The notes beneath the pieces were generated by a model. The model was not told where the DNA came from. It was given only the letters and a program-made list of their open reading frames with translations, and made no database searches. 33,550 bases of DNA from Pedosphaera parvula Ellin514 (GTDB taxonomy: Bacteria; Verrucomicrobiota; Verrucomicrobiia; Limisphaerales; Pedosphaeraceae): the NCBI RefSeq assembly GCF_000172555.1, contig NZ_ABOX02000062.1, positions 1 through 33,550 of the forward strand, written 5' to 3'. Both the position numbers and the translations under genes were made by a program. Shown here piece after piece: positions 1 through 8,165 of this stretch (the first letter of the stretch is position 1; each line of letters starts with the position of its first letter).

Positions 1-1
1 T

Positions 2-502
2 GCCAGCGTTTTCGGTGTAAATCTTCCTGATGGTATTCAGGTGATTAAGTGGAATCCTGGTGCTGCGACCTTTACTCAGCCTGATACCATCATCGGTGGT
101 ACCTGGTATGATGTTGATTTCAATCCCAGCGCAACCACTATCTCGCCTGGTGAAGGTATATTTGTGTTAAACAACACTGGTGTTAATACGAATGTCACAT
201 TTACGGGTGAAGTGGTTCAGGGATCAAAGACCATCAATATTAACCCAGGCTATGGTTTCTATTCCTCGATTCCGCCAGTTTCTCAAGACTTGACCACGAA
301 CGGGTTGCCAACGGTGAATGGTTTGCAGTATATGACTTTCACCAGTGGTTCCTATAGCCAGCCCATTACATATATTGACGGTTACGGATGGTCTGATACC
401 TCGTTCAATCTTGTGCCAGTCGCACCTGCAGTTGGCCAAGGGTTTGTGCTCCTGAATCCAGGTTCATCGACCAATTGGACTCGTGGTTTCACTGTTCAAT
501 AA
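2..502 (+). CDS. Secreted hypothetical protein, 3' end only
   Basis: The reading frame is open from the first bases of the window, so the gene starts upstream and only the last ~166 codons are present; a GTG at 41 is in frame but has no reason to be the real start. The visible part has two related halves, each with a glycine motif (GEGIFVLN and GQGFVLLN) after a Trp-containing segment, and it is rich in Asn, Thr, Gly and Pro, as in extracellular beta proteins. I do not recognise a named domain. It ends 44 bp before a PEP-CTERM gene on the same strand. A function cannot be assigned. Confidence 0.7.
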   Translation, partial: ASVFGVNLPDGIQVIKWNPGAATFTQPDTIIGGTWYDVDFNPSATTISPGEGIFVLNNTGVNTNVTFTGEVVQGSKTININPGYGFYSSIPPVSQDLTTNGLPTVNGLQYMTFTSGSYSQPITYIDGYGWSDTSFNLVPVAPAVGQGFVLLNPGSSTNWTRGFTVQ

Positions 503-546
503 ATTATTAAAACCTACTTAAAACCTACAATCAAAAAACAAAAAAC

Positions 547-1119
547 ATGAAAAAACTTATTCTCAGTGCAGTCTTGGGTGCCGGAGTTCTGGCTTCGGCG
601 GTAAGCTCCTATGCCCAAGGCACGGTGAACTTCAATAACACTGGGTTCAACATTACCACCAACAATTTGGCTGGTACTAGTGGTGTAATGTCGGGTTCAA
701 AAGCTTACACCTTCGGCCTTTATCTGGCTGCGGATGCAGGTTCTCTGAGTGCCGTCACTACTCCAGTGATGTTGTTTTCCAATGCTCCCATTGCGGGCGT
801 TATTTCGCTCTCAACCGTTACGTTGCCAAGTGGTTTTGCCGCAGGCAGCACATACGCCTTTGAAGTCAAAGGCTGGTCCTCTACCGGCGGTTATGGTAGC
901 TATGACGCAGCCTTTAATGGCAATCCGAATGGATACTTCGGTATCTCCTCAATCGGAACTGTAACGCTGGGTGGTGGTGCAACCCCTGCGGGAGTCATCT
1001 GGGGTAATAACGCTGGTCAAGTTCAAGGCTTTACCTTGACGCCAGTTCCTGAGCCTTCCACAATCGCTCTTGCCGGCCTTGGCGCAGCTTCGCTGTTGCT
1101 GTTCCGCCGCCGCAAGTAA
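547..1119 (+). CDS. PEP-CTERM sorting-domain protein (first of a tandem pair)
   Basis: A 190-aa exported protein. Residues 1-23 form a signal peptide (MKK, a hydrophobic core, then a YAQ cleavage region). The mature protein opens with QGTVNFNNTG. The last ~25 residues are a full PEP-CTERM anchor: VPEPSTIALA, a hydrophobic stretch, then RRRK. In this system an exosortase is expected to cleave the anchor after export; no exosortase gene is in the window. The middle is a Gly/Ser/Thr-rich beta domain of unknown role. The start is the ATG after an A-rich tract. A strong hairpin terminator follows directly, so it is transcribed separately from its downstream paralogue. Confidence 0.93.
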   Translation: MKKLILSAVLGAGVLASAVSSYAQGTVNFNNTGFNITTNNLAGTSGVMSGSKAYTFGLYLAADAGSLSAVTTPVMLFSNAPIAGVISLSTVTLPSGFAAGSTYAFEVKGWSSTGGYGSYDAAFNGNPNGYFGISSIGTVTLGGGATPAGVIWGNNAGQVQGFTLTPVPEPSTIALAGLGAASLLLFRRRK

Positions 1120-1137
1120 TTGATTAGTGTATTTTTC

Positions 1138-1164
1138 AAGCCGCCCGAAAGGGCGGCTTTTTTT
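1138..1164 (+). terminator. Intrinsic terminator after the first PEP-CTERM gene
   Basis: A GC-rich stem (GCCGCCC and GGGCGGC arms) with a GAAA tetraloop is followed by a run of T. It lies 19 bp past the stop codon of the gene ending at 1119. Confidence 0.92.
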
Positions 1165-1321
1165 GTGTACATTTTTACAGGAAGCCGCGCGAGGAATTTT
1201 CATTGTGCTGATGCCTGGTCATTTTCCATGGAAGGGACTCTGTAAGATTACGCTTGAAGTCAATCTCTGTATTTGTATTATCTGCTGTATAGATAGGAGC
1301 TTAAAAACCAATTTTCAAAAA

Positions 1322-1891
1322 ATGAAAAAAATCCTAAGCACCATTTTGGTTGCCGGATACCTAGCCATGGCTGCGGCTGCGCACGCTCAAGGCACGATAA
1401 ACTTCAATAACACCGGGTTCAATATTACCACCAACAATTGGTCTGGTACTTCAGGTCTGATGAGTGGTAAGGGTAATTATATTTTCGGCCTTTATCTGGC
1501 TGCGGATGCAGGTTCTCTGAGTGTCGTCACTACTCCAGTAATGTTGTTCACCAATTCTCCAATTGCGGGCGTTATTTCGCTCTCAACCTATGCGTTGCCA
1601 ACTGGTTTTGCCTTGGGCAGCACATACGCCTTTGAAGTCAAAGGCTGGTCTGCTACCGGCGGTTATGGCAGCTATGAAGCAGCCATGAATGGCAATTCGA
1701 CTGGATACTTCGGTATGTCCTCAATCGGAAGTGTAACGCTGGGCGGTGGTGCAACCCCTGCGGGAGTCATCTGGGGTAGTGGTCCTGGTCAAGTTCAAGG
1801 CTTTGTCATCGGTGTTCCTGAACCTTCCACGATCGCGCTTGCCAGTCTCGGCGGAGCCGCTCTTTTGCTGTTCCGCCGTCGCAGCAAGTGA
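1322..1891 (+). CDS. PEP-CTERM sorting-domain protein (second of a tandem pair)
   Basis: A 189-aa paralogue of the gene at 547-1119. The signal peptide, the opening QGTINFNNTGFN, the middle domain and the anchor VPEPSTIALA...RRRSK align almost residue for residue, and long stretches of DNA are identical (for example around 1490-1560 and 1617-1660 against 713-783 and 840-885). The frame is open back to 1127, but that part crosses the previous terminator and has no signal-peptide character; the ATG at 1322, which encodes MKKIL, is the credible start. Recent tandem duplication is the simplest explanation. The protein is probably surface-attached or secreted after exosortase processing; its job is unknown. 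Confidence 0.92.
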   Translation: MKKILSTILVAGYLAMAAAAHAQGTINFNNTGFNITTNNWSGTSGLMSGKGNYIFGLYLAADAGSLSVVTTPVMLFTNSPIAGVISLSTYALPTGFALGSTYAFEVKGWSATGGYGSYEAAMNGNSTGYFGMSSIGSVTLGGGATPAGVIWGSGPGQVQGFVIGVPEPSTIALASLGGAALLLFRRRSK

Positions 1892-2008
1892 TCATGAGAG
1901 GCGGCGGTTTTCAGGCTTAGGGAGTTGCATCCTAATTATGTCCAGGAAAACGGTGAGGCGATAAACAAGGAAACTCTCGGGATGAATATGTCCCAGTTCA
2001 GCCTCGCG

Positions 2009-3007
2009 CTATTTAGCTAATGAACCATGATCCGCTTTAGCATCCAACTGTTGCAGCAGGCGAGCGGCTGTATCATGAACTTCCTGGTTCGGCTCAGCCA
2101 AACTTGCGGCCAGCATTTCCCTGGCTTCCTGGTAATCCAAAATACGGGTTAAACATATCATCGCGACGCGGCGCGTTCCCAGACGGGAATCCAGCTGACA
2201 TTCCTTCAGTGTTGGGATTGCAGGCCGGGCCTCGGCACCGAACGCGCTCAAGGCGAACATACTGGCTTGCACCCTCGAGGGAGAGGCGAGGGGAGCAGAG
2301 CGAAAGCGTTTAATGTTTTCCACGAGTGCAGGCACGGAAATTCCGGCGTCCGTGTGAAGTTGGCCAAACGCTCGGGTGCAAGCCAAACTTACCCATTCAT
2401 TGGTGGAAGACAGGCCCTGACAAAGCGCCGGAATGGAGGCATGAGCATTCGTGCTACAGGAGGCCAGCAACGCGGTAACCTCAATCTCTCCTCTTGTGTT
2501 GCCATTCTCCATTGCTTCAATCCACTGTGCTGCAGATTCCCCGCGTATTTGTTGTAGCGCTGTCCTGGCTTCCGCACACCTGGCATCTTTGTGTCTGGCT
2601 GCCCATTCAAGAGCGGGAATGGCACTGCCGGCCAGCGGACCCAATTGTCCCAAGGTCACAATGGCCTGCTGACGGTCCGCGCTTTGAAGCAAGGGGGGAA
2701 ACCATTTATACAGGAAAGGATGCTTTATTCCATATCGGTCTCTCGCCTTTTGCCTGAACCAGGATTCATCGGGTTTCACGATGTTAGCCAGATAGGATAC
2801 GGCTGATTCGTGCATGGCTTTTATCGCATCCAGGGCTTCAGCGCGTTCCGTTTCACTTCCTGACTGGTCATGCAATTGATGCATCCAGGTAGTTAGCAGT
2901 CGACCGCGAAATTCCGGCTCGCCTTGCGTATGTTTCCACCAGAAAAAACAGGCCACGCCTATTGCGAGGAACAATGGCAAGCTGAACCTTTTGAAAAAGC
3001 GTATCAT
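2009..3007 (-). CDS. HEAT-repeat protein with an N-terminal membrane anchor
   Basis: A 332-aa protein. Residues ~9-24 are a single hydrophobic segment after a basic start (MIRFFKRF), so it is probably an inner-membrane anchored or exported protein. The rest is alpha-helical with HEAT-like units, recognisable by patterns such as GPLAGSAIPAL, TNAHASIPAL, TDAGISVPAL and AEARPAIPTL, each about 35-40 residues apart. HEAT solenoids serve protein-protein contacts; no catalytic domain is seen. It converges on the PEP-CTERM gene ending at 1891, with a 117-bp gap without a clear terminator. The ATG start is at the gene's right edge. Confidence 0.85.
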   Translation of the reverse strand: MIRFFKRFSLPLFLAIGVACFFWWKHTQGEPEFRGRLLTTWMHQLHDQSGSETERAEALDAIKAMHESAVSYLANIVKPDESWFRQKARDRYGIKHPFLYKWFPPLLQSADRQQAIVTLGQLGPLAGSAIPALEWAARHKDARCAEARTALQQIRGESAAQWIEAMENGNTRGEIEVTALLASCSTNAHASIPALCQGLSSTNEWVSLACTRAFGQLHTDAGISVPALVENIKRFRSAPLASPSRVQASMFALSAFGAEARPAIPTLKECQLDSRLGTRRVAMICLTRILDYQEAREMLAASLAEPNQEVHDTAARLLQQLDAKADHGSLAK

Positions 3008-3107
3008 AGCGCGGATTTCACCTGTTAAAAATCAGCATTTAATCTATATCGAATAGGAAATTAATGCCAAAATTTATTTCTGGAAGCGGATGTTCCTATT
3101 CCGTGTA

Positions 3108-3135
3108 TTGACAGATGAAAAGAGTCAGATAGCAT
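3108..3135 (+). promoter_or_regulatory. Putative sigma-70 type promoter for tRNA-Glu
   Basis: A perfect TTGACA box (3108-3113), a 16-nt spacer and TAGCAT (3130-3135) lie 20 bp before the tRNA 5' end. Position and match to consensus suit a stable-RNA promoter; this is prediction only. Confidence 0.6.
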
Positions 3136-3155
3136 CTTAGGAGAATTGCCGGTCA

Positions 3156-3230
3156 GGCGCGTTCGTCTATCAGTTAGGACACGGCCCTCTCAAGGCTGAA
3201 AGACGGGTGCGATTCCCGTACGCGCTACCA
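3156..3230 (+). tRNA. tRNA-Glu (CTC anticodon)
   Basis: A full cloverleaf can be drawn. The 7-bp acceptor is GGCGCGT with ACGCGCT (first pair G-U), the D arm holds TTCGTCTATCAGTTAGGAC, the anticodon stem is CGGCC/GGCTG with loop CTCTCAA (anticodon CTC, reads GAG), and the T stem is ACGGG/CCCGT. The CCA end is encoded. The T loop reads TGCGATT rather than the usual TTCGATT form. The TTCGTCTA start of the D region is typical for glutamate tRNAs. Confidence 0.95.
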
Positions 3231-3240
3231 ATTTTATTAA

Positions 3241-3618
3241 ATGCGGCCTTTTCAAATTATTTTTAACCCCACGAGTGCTGGCGAACTGGCCCGCATGCCG
3301 AAGGAACTTCAGTTGCACATTTTGGGTGAATTTCGCGGTCTTCCCCAGCAGGTGATGAATACGGACTTGGATGCCTTCGGAAAGCTCGAACGCGCCGGCC
3401 GCACGCTGCATCGCTTCAGGGTGGGGGATTACCGGGTTTATTTTGAAAAGCACGACCTTGGGTTGGTGGTTTATCGAATCCTTAGCCGGCATACCTTGAA
3501 GGATTTTTACTTTCGCTCCGGGTTGAAGCTGGATGAGGATGAAGCGCTCCAACAGAATCCGAAGTTCTGGGAACTGATTGAAGCGGCACGTTCTGCTTCT
3601 GCTAAAACCGCTGAGTGA
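3241..3618 (+). CDS. RelE/ParE-superfamily toxin-like protein, no antitoxin next to it
   Basis: A 125-aa protein with the RelE/ParE fold signature. It has a short N-terminal strand, two helices with an L..MP..L pattern, then the beta sheet carrying LHRFRVGDYRVYFEK (residues ~56-70) and YRILSRHTLKDFYFR (~78-92). The basic and aromatic residues R60, R65, R83, H84 and Y90 sit where RelE-type mRNA interferases carry catalytic or RNA-contacting side chains. It is longer than classic RelE by an acidic, alpha-helical C-terminal tail of ~30 residues. It starts 10 bp after the tRNA-Glu CCA end with no visible ribosome binding site, and no small antitoxin gene lies on either side. A ribosome-linked nuclease role is inferred from the fold only. 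Confidence 0.75.
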   Translation: MRPFQIIFNPTSAGELARMPKELQLHILGEFRGLPQQVMNTDLDAFGKLERAGRTLHRFRVGDYRVYFEKHDLGLVVYRILSRHTLKDFYFRSGLKLDEDEALQQNPKFWELIEAARSASAKTAE

Positions 3619-3661
3619 CTTAATCTGCCGAAAATTTTGGAGAGCGAGGTCTCCGGCTGGA

Positions 3662-4285
3662 TCAGGGCCCTATATCTTCCCCAAGTTCTACGTTCCAATA
3701 GGCCAGGTCGAGGAAATGCTTCCAACTATCGTGATGGTTCAGGCCCAGATTAACCTGCACGAAAGGCCGCCATTTCGGGCGTTTCGGCTTGCGAATTAAG
3801 TGCATGCCTGCTTCATAGGGTGTATGATTGGCCTTGCGAGTATTACAAGGAATGCAAGAGCAGACGATGTTCTCCCAGGTTGTTGGTCCGCCACGATCCC
3901 GCGGAATCACGTGATCAAGATTCAGGTCTTTTCGATCAAACACCGTTCCGCAGTATTGGCAGGTATTATTATCGCGTTCGAAGATATTGTGCCGGGTAAA
4001 CTTCACTTCCTTCTTCGGTAAACGGTCGAACATGACCAAAAGAATCACTCGCGGGACACGGATCTTGAAAGAAATGGTGTGGATGCTTTCGGGATGCGGT
4101 TGTTGCTCTGAAAAATCCTGCCACTGGCTGAAGTTGAACGTTTGGAAAGAACCGTCCTGGCCATCGAGAACAACGTGAGCGTGCCCTTCGAATAATAAAG
4201 TCAGGGCCCGCCGCGCAGTGCAGATGTTCACCGCCTGCCAGAGGCGATTCAGCACCAGCACATGTTGGTTTAGAAAAGAATTCAT
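3662..4285 (-). CDS. HNH endonuclease family protein
   Basis: A 207-aa protein. The HNH/McrA-type core sits at residues ~100-150: a first CxxC (C109, C112), the LNLDHVIPRDRGG motif with D124-H125 as the metal and catalytic pair, then Asn139 in WENIV and a second Cys pair (C144, C147). The zinc-ribbon cysteines hold the fold, and the His activates water to cut DNA. About 95 N-terminal residues precede the core, starting LNQHVLVLNR, a layout common in free-standing bacterial HNH proteins of unknown role. There is no neighbouring methylase or phage gene, so restriction or phage packaging is not supported. The gene converges on the RelE-like gene with a 43-bp gap. Confidence 0.9.
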   Translation of the reverse strand: MNSFLNQHVLVLNRLWQAVNICTARRALTLLFEGHAHVVLDGQDGSFQTFNFSQWQDFSEQQPHPESIHTISFKIRVPRVILLVMFDRLPKKEVKFTRHNIFERDNNTCQYCGTVFDRKDLNLDHVIPRDRGGPTTWENIVCSCIPCNTRKANHTPYEAGMHLIRKPKRPKWRPFVQVNLGLNHHDSWKHFLDLAYWNVELGEDIGP

Positions 4286-4985
4286 AACCGAGTGCGTCCG
4301 GCGGCAAAATTAACATATTGTGTTTGTTCGTGTCAATGGCCACTGAAGAACACATCTAATGGTAGAGGACTTTCTGAGTCAACGGGTGCCTATACCGAAT
4401 CCCAAAATTAATTTCCGGAATGGGGAAAAGAACCGGAAGGAAAGCAGGCAATAAGCCTGATGAAAGTGAGGACTGAAAAGCCATGGTCTTGGGGGTGAAG
4501 AAATTCACTAATCATTGGCTGCAGGGTGCTTTTGATTTGAGGCGGCGTTGTCGGCCTGGTCGCTATCTATGGATAGCGCCTGCGGCCTCCGCCTTGCCTC
4601 AAACCAAAATCCCTCCTGCCATTCGGAAATTTCTTTCGGCATTCGGTATATGCAGACAGGATCGAGCTTCTGGAGCGGGGACGAGCGACGTGTTTTAACA
4701 AGTATCAAATCAAAGTTATTTAAACAGAGAGGGTTGTAATTTCTTTGAAACTTCCCGAAAAGAAACTAGAAAAAGTGTTGCAATTTTTTAGCTTTTGTGG
4801 TGATATAGCAGCGTTCCAAATGGGAGACGTTCCAGGCGAGCCGCTTTAAAAATTCTTACCCAGGGATCGCCTTTTTAAGCAAACCTAACCTGATCTAACT
4901 TGCATCGTCATTACACTCGCTATTCGCATTGGATACAATGGGAATTTAGCCAGAGGTAACAACCGGTCTTGGTTAATTATTGGGT
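4286..4985. other. 700-bp gene-poor stretch
   Basis: No convincing gene is present on either strand. A minus-strand frame of 66 codons (4508-4708) has no start context and resembles no family I know, but its base composition is richer in G+C than the flanks, so it may be a decayed or repeated fragment. Around 4562-4578 a short palindrome (GCTATC, then GATAGC) occurs. From ~4740 to 4985 the sequence turns A/T-rich and probably holds the promoter and leader of the PEP-CTERM gene. A weak candidate is TTGCAA at 4778 with TGATAT 17 nt later. Confidence 0.5.
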
Positions 4986-5552
4986 ATGAAAAGGATACTA
5001 TTTCTGATTTTTGGGCTCATCACGTACGTCGTGGGCGCGTTTGGGCAGGGGACAATCTATTTTGCCAACACCCCTCAATTTCCTGTCTACACGAACAACG
5101 GCATAAGCACTTATGGCAATGCTCCCCAGAACAATTTCCATGTAGCTTTGTATTGGGGAATACTCGGTTCCACCGAAGCTCAACTCGTCCAGATTGGACC
5201 TGCTGTGGGCGGAGTGGCGGACGGTGTTTTCAACGGCGGCGTTTACACCACACCCAACGGGACCGCGCCCGGAGCCAATGCTATGTTTGAGGTGAGGGGG
5301 TGGACTGGCAATTACACTACTTATGAAGCTGCACTGGCTGCTGCTCCGAACAATCTCTCCGTGGAGATCGATACTTCAGGAGCCTGGATAAATCCTACCG
5401 GACCCAACGCTGGCGCCCCCGCCGCCATGCTCTTCGGCCCGACTGGATTTAAGCGCTTATTTTTGTCATCTGTTCCGGAACCTTCAACGATCGCCCTGGC
5501 AGGAATGGGTGGGACTATGATACTCATCATGCTCCGGCGTCGGAAAAAGTAA
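4986..5552 (+). CDS. PEP-CTERM sorting-domain protein (third copy, diverged)
   Basis: A 188-aa exported protein. The signal peptide MKRILFLIFGLITYVVGAFG leads into QGTIYFANT, the same opening style as the pair at 547-1891. The C-terminus is a standard anchor: VPEPSTIALA, a hydrophobic stretch and LRRRKK. The interior shares the pattern F.V.LYWG...GV..GG.YT and FEVRGWTGNYTTYEAAL with the other two, so all three belong to one family, but this one is clearly older in divergence. A TTG two codons upstream is also in frame; the ATG encoding MKRIL fits a signal peptide better. Expected to be processed by an exosortase outside the window. Confidence 0.9.
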   Translation: MKRILFLIFGLITYVVGAFGQGTIYFANTPQFPVYTNNGISTYGNAPQNNFHVALYWGILGSTEAQLVQIGPAVGGVADGVFNGGVYTTPNGTAPGANAMFEVRGWTGNYTTYEAALAAAPNNLSVEIDTSGAWINPTGPNAGAPAAMLFGPTGFKRLFLSSVPEPSTIALAGMGGTMILIMLRRRKK

Positions 5553-5711
5553 GTGTTGCGAAATTCATTTCACATTTGCTTCAGTCTCTCACTTCTGCCG
5601 TCAACGGGGAAGTGGAGGCTGCTCTTTTGCTTTTGCTACCGGTCTACTTAACCTTTCAATGGGCAGATGTTGGGATTGCAAAGTGCCGCCTGACCTGACT
5701 AATATAAACTA

Positions 5712-7646
5712 ATGAAACGTTTCTTCACCTTCGTGGTTTTAGCCTCGCTATCGCTTGCTCCGGGAGCATGGGCTGAAGGGGCAGATGATCAATACATCGC
5801 TATTTATAATTTAATTCAGCAGGCAGACGCGTTGAATGAAAAAGGTCAGGCGGGCGCCGCCATGGCCAAGTATCTCGATGCTCAGGCTGCACTGAAGAGG
5901 TTCCAGGCCGGAAATCCGAGTTGGAACAGCCAAGTGGTGAACTATCGCCTTAATTACCTCGGCAGCCGGATTTCCCAAATTTCTTTAAAGACCCAGGCCC
6001 AGGCGGCGGCAACGAATGCTCCCGTTCCTGTGAATGCCGCCACCAATGCTCCGACCGAAACCCCGGCCACTACCAACGAACCAACAACTCCTGCACCTGT
6101 GGCCGTCCCCAGCGAACCCGTTGCGCCGGTTCCAGCAACCACGAATGCAACGCCGCCTTCGGCTTCAATTGAACTGAACTCCCAGATCAAGGCGATGGAG
6201 ACGCAGATTCAGCAGTTGCAGGCTGACAAATCCTCGCTCGAAGCCAAGCTGAAAGAGGCTTTGAGCGCCCAACCGGCTTCGATTGATCCCCGTGAACTTG
6301 CCAAGGCAGAACAACACATCAACGAACTTCAGAAGGAAAATGATCTGCTCAAAGTGACCTTCGCCCAGGTTAAGACCAATGCGAGTCAGGTCGATGCCGC
6401 TGCTTTGGAGCAAGCCCGCAAAGATCTGGCCGAAGCGAATGTCAAAGTAAATGCTTTGATTGAGGCTAATAAATCTTTGACCACCGAAAAGCAGGCTCTC
6501 CAGGTCAAAGTTAAGGTCGCTCCTGCAAAGGATGAGAATAGTGACGCTCTGCGTAGTGAAAATGAAATTCTTAAAAATGAACTGGCTGATCTCAAGGGCA
6601 AGCATGGAACCCTGGCCAAAGGTGACGACTTGAGCCGCCAATTACTCCAAGCTCAGGCCCAGGTTGCTGCCTTACAGTCAGACAAGGAAATCCTTCGCCT
6701 CGAAAAAATTGCCCTCGAGAGCCGTCTAAAACAAGTTACTGCGAGTCAGCCTGCGGTTGCCGCCGCCCCAGCCCTCGACGCTGCCACTGTTGAAAAGATC
6801 AAGATGTTGGAAGCTCAACGCGACGAGCTGCAGAAGAGCCTCGACGTCGCAACAAAGGAACTCAACGGTCGGAAGAAGGGCAAGGAAACTTCCGCTCGCA
6901 TTGTAAGCATGACCAAAGAGTTGGCCACGCTTCGTGCTCGCGTCGATACCCTCGAAGCACATCAAATTCCCTATACTACTGAGGAACTTGCTCTCTTTAA
7001 TAATCCCGATTCCAAACTGTCCACCGCGGACACAACTCCGGCGAAAAAACCTCGCAAACAGTTGTCCGCTGAATCCGGCAAACTGGTGGCTGAAGCTCAA
7101 AGTCTCTTCGTCAAACACCAGTATGACAGGGCAGAGGAAAATTATTTGAAGGTTCTCAAGGAAGATGACAAAAACGTTTTTACCCTGGGCAACCTGGCCA
7201 TGATTCAAGCGGAGCGCGGGCAGTTTGATGAGGCAGAGAAAAATCTAAAGCAGGCTTTGAGCGTTGATTCCAATGATGCTTATTGTCTCTCCATCCTCGG
7301 ACGCGTCAAGTTTCAGGAAGAGAAATACGACGAGGCATTGGATGCTCTAAGTCGCGCGGCTCAGTTGGATCCTCAAAACGCCGAAACCCAGAATTACCTT
7401 GGCATTACCCTCAGTCATAAAGGCCTTCGTGGGCCGGCTGAAACGGCTTTGCGCAAAGCCATCCAGCTCGATCCCGGGTACGGCAGCGCACACAACAATC
7501 TCGCTGTGGTTTACGTCACTCAAAAGCCGCCGTTGACGGAACTTGCCCGCTGGCATTACCAAAAAGCTTTGGCAGCTGGACACCCAAAAAACTCTGATTT
7601 GGAAAAGCTGCTTGAAGTCACCAAAACTGCTCAGAATAATCCTTGA
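5712..7646 (+). CDS. Secreted coiled-coil protein with C-terminal TPR repeats
   Basis: A 644-aa protein in three parts. A signal peptide (residues 1-21, ending AWAEG) leads into a ~80-residue helical segment and an Ala/Thr/Pro/Asn-rich linker (~100-150). A long coiled coil follows (~155-430), with many heptad stretches such as IKAMETQIQQLQADKSSLEA. The last ~190 residues are tetratricopeptide repeats: NVFTLGNLAMIQAERGQFDEA, AYCLSILGRVKFQEEKYDEA, AETQNYLGITLSHKGL and SAHNNLAVVY each begin a unit. This suits a periplasmic scaffold, but no partner is shown by the sequence. The YjbQ gene follows within 40 bp and may be co-transcribed. Confidence 0.88.
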   Translation: MKRFFTFVVLASLSLAPGAWAEGADDQYIAIYNLIQQADALNEKGQAGAAMAKYLDAQAALKRFQAGNPSWNSQVVNYRLNYLGSRISQISLKTQAQAAATNAPVPVNAATNAPTETPATTNEPTTPAPVAVPSEPVAPVPATTNATPPSASIELNSQIKAMETQIQQLQADKSSLEAKLKEALSAQPASIDPRELAKAEQHINELQKENDLLKVTFAQVKTNASQVDAAALEQARKDLAEANVKVNALIEANKSLTTEKQALQVKVKVAPAKDENSDALRSENEILKNELADLKGKHGTLAKGDDLSRQLLQAQAQVAALQSDKEILRLEKIALESRLKQVTASQPAVAAAPALDAATVEKIKMLEAQRDELQKSLDVATKELNGRKKGKETSARIVSMTKELATLRARVDTLEAHQIPYTTEELALFNNPDSKLSTADTTPAKKPRKQLSAESGKLVAEAQSLFVKHQYDRAEENYLKVLKEDDKNVFTLGNLAMIQAERGQFDEAEKNLKQALSVDSNDAYCLSILGRVKFQEEKYDEALDALSRAAQLDPQNAETQNYLGITLSHKGLRGPAETALRKAIQLDPGYGSAHNNLAVVYVTQKPPLTELARWHYQKALAAGHPKNSDLEKLLEVTKTAQNNP

Positions 7647-7685
7647 ACAAAGTCTTGGTAAAACGAGTCTTTGATTGAGGAAACA

Positions 7686-8108
7686 ATGCTGCATCAGGCG
7701 TCTTACGAATTTTCAGTGGCTACTCGTGGCCGTGGTTTTTATGAGATCACCAGGCAAGTCTCCGCCTGGATAGGTGACTGTGCTGTCCAACAAGGGCTAA
7801 TAACGCTACATCTGCGTCACACCTCCGCTTCACTCCTCATTCAGGAAAACGCCGACCCGGAAGTTCGTCGCGACCTGGAGCGTTTTTTCTCACGATTGGT
7901 GCCGGATGGCGATGCGCTTTTCCAACACACTGCTGAAGGGGAGGACGACATGCCTGCGCATGTGCGGACTGCGCTCACTGCCGTCAACCTTAGTATTCCC
8001 ATCATGGACAGCCGCCTGGTTTTGGGCACCTGGCAGGGAATCTATGTTTGGGAACATCGCGTCGAACCACATTCCCGGCGCGTGGCCGCACATATCCTGG
8101 GTGAATAG
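7686..8108 (+). CDS. YjbQ/UPF0047 family enzyme
   Basis: A 140-aa cytosolic protein covering the whole YjbQ (UPF0047) family. Conserved blocks are LHLRHTSASLLIQENADPEV, then HTAEGEDDMPAHVRTAL, then DSRLVLGTWQGIYVWEHR near the C-terminus; the His, Asp and Glu residues in these blocks form the probable active or metal site. Members are annotated as secondary thiamine-phosphate synthases because the E. coli protein can rescue thiE loss, but the physiological reaction is uncertain. The start at 7686 is preceded by a GAGG ribosome binding site 5 nt upstream; an upstream in-frame TTG at 7671 is less likely. No thiamine genes are nearby. Confidence 0.92.
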   Translation: MLHQASYEFSVATRGRGFYEITRQVSAWIGDCAVQQGLITLHLRHTSASLLIQENADPEVRRDLERFFSRLVPDGDALFQHTAEGEDDMPAHVRTALTAVNLSIPIMDSRLVLGTWQGIYVWEHRVEPHSRRVAAHILGE

Positions 8109-8165
8109 ACTAGCCAACTTGCACAACCAATGGCACTTTCCCCGTTAGTTTATTAAATATTTACA

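Noticed and set aside
1127-1321. 65-residue N-terminal extension of the second PEP-CTERM gene
   Set aside because: It crosses the terminator at 1138-1164 and would bury a proper signal peptide.
3190-3552. Minus-strand frame ending ARTGIAPVFQP
   Set aside because: Antisense of tRNA-Glu and of the RelE-like gene; the ending is a tRNA artefact.
8142-8165. TGGCAC that could be a sigma-54 -24 box before the FG-GAP gene
   Set aside because: The matching -12 GC element is not present at the required spacing.
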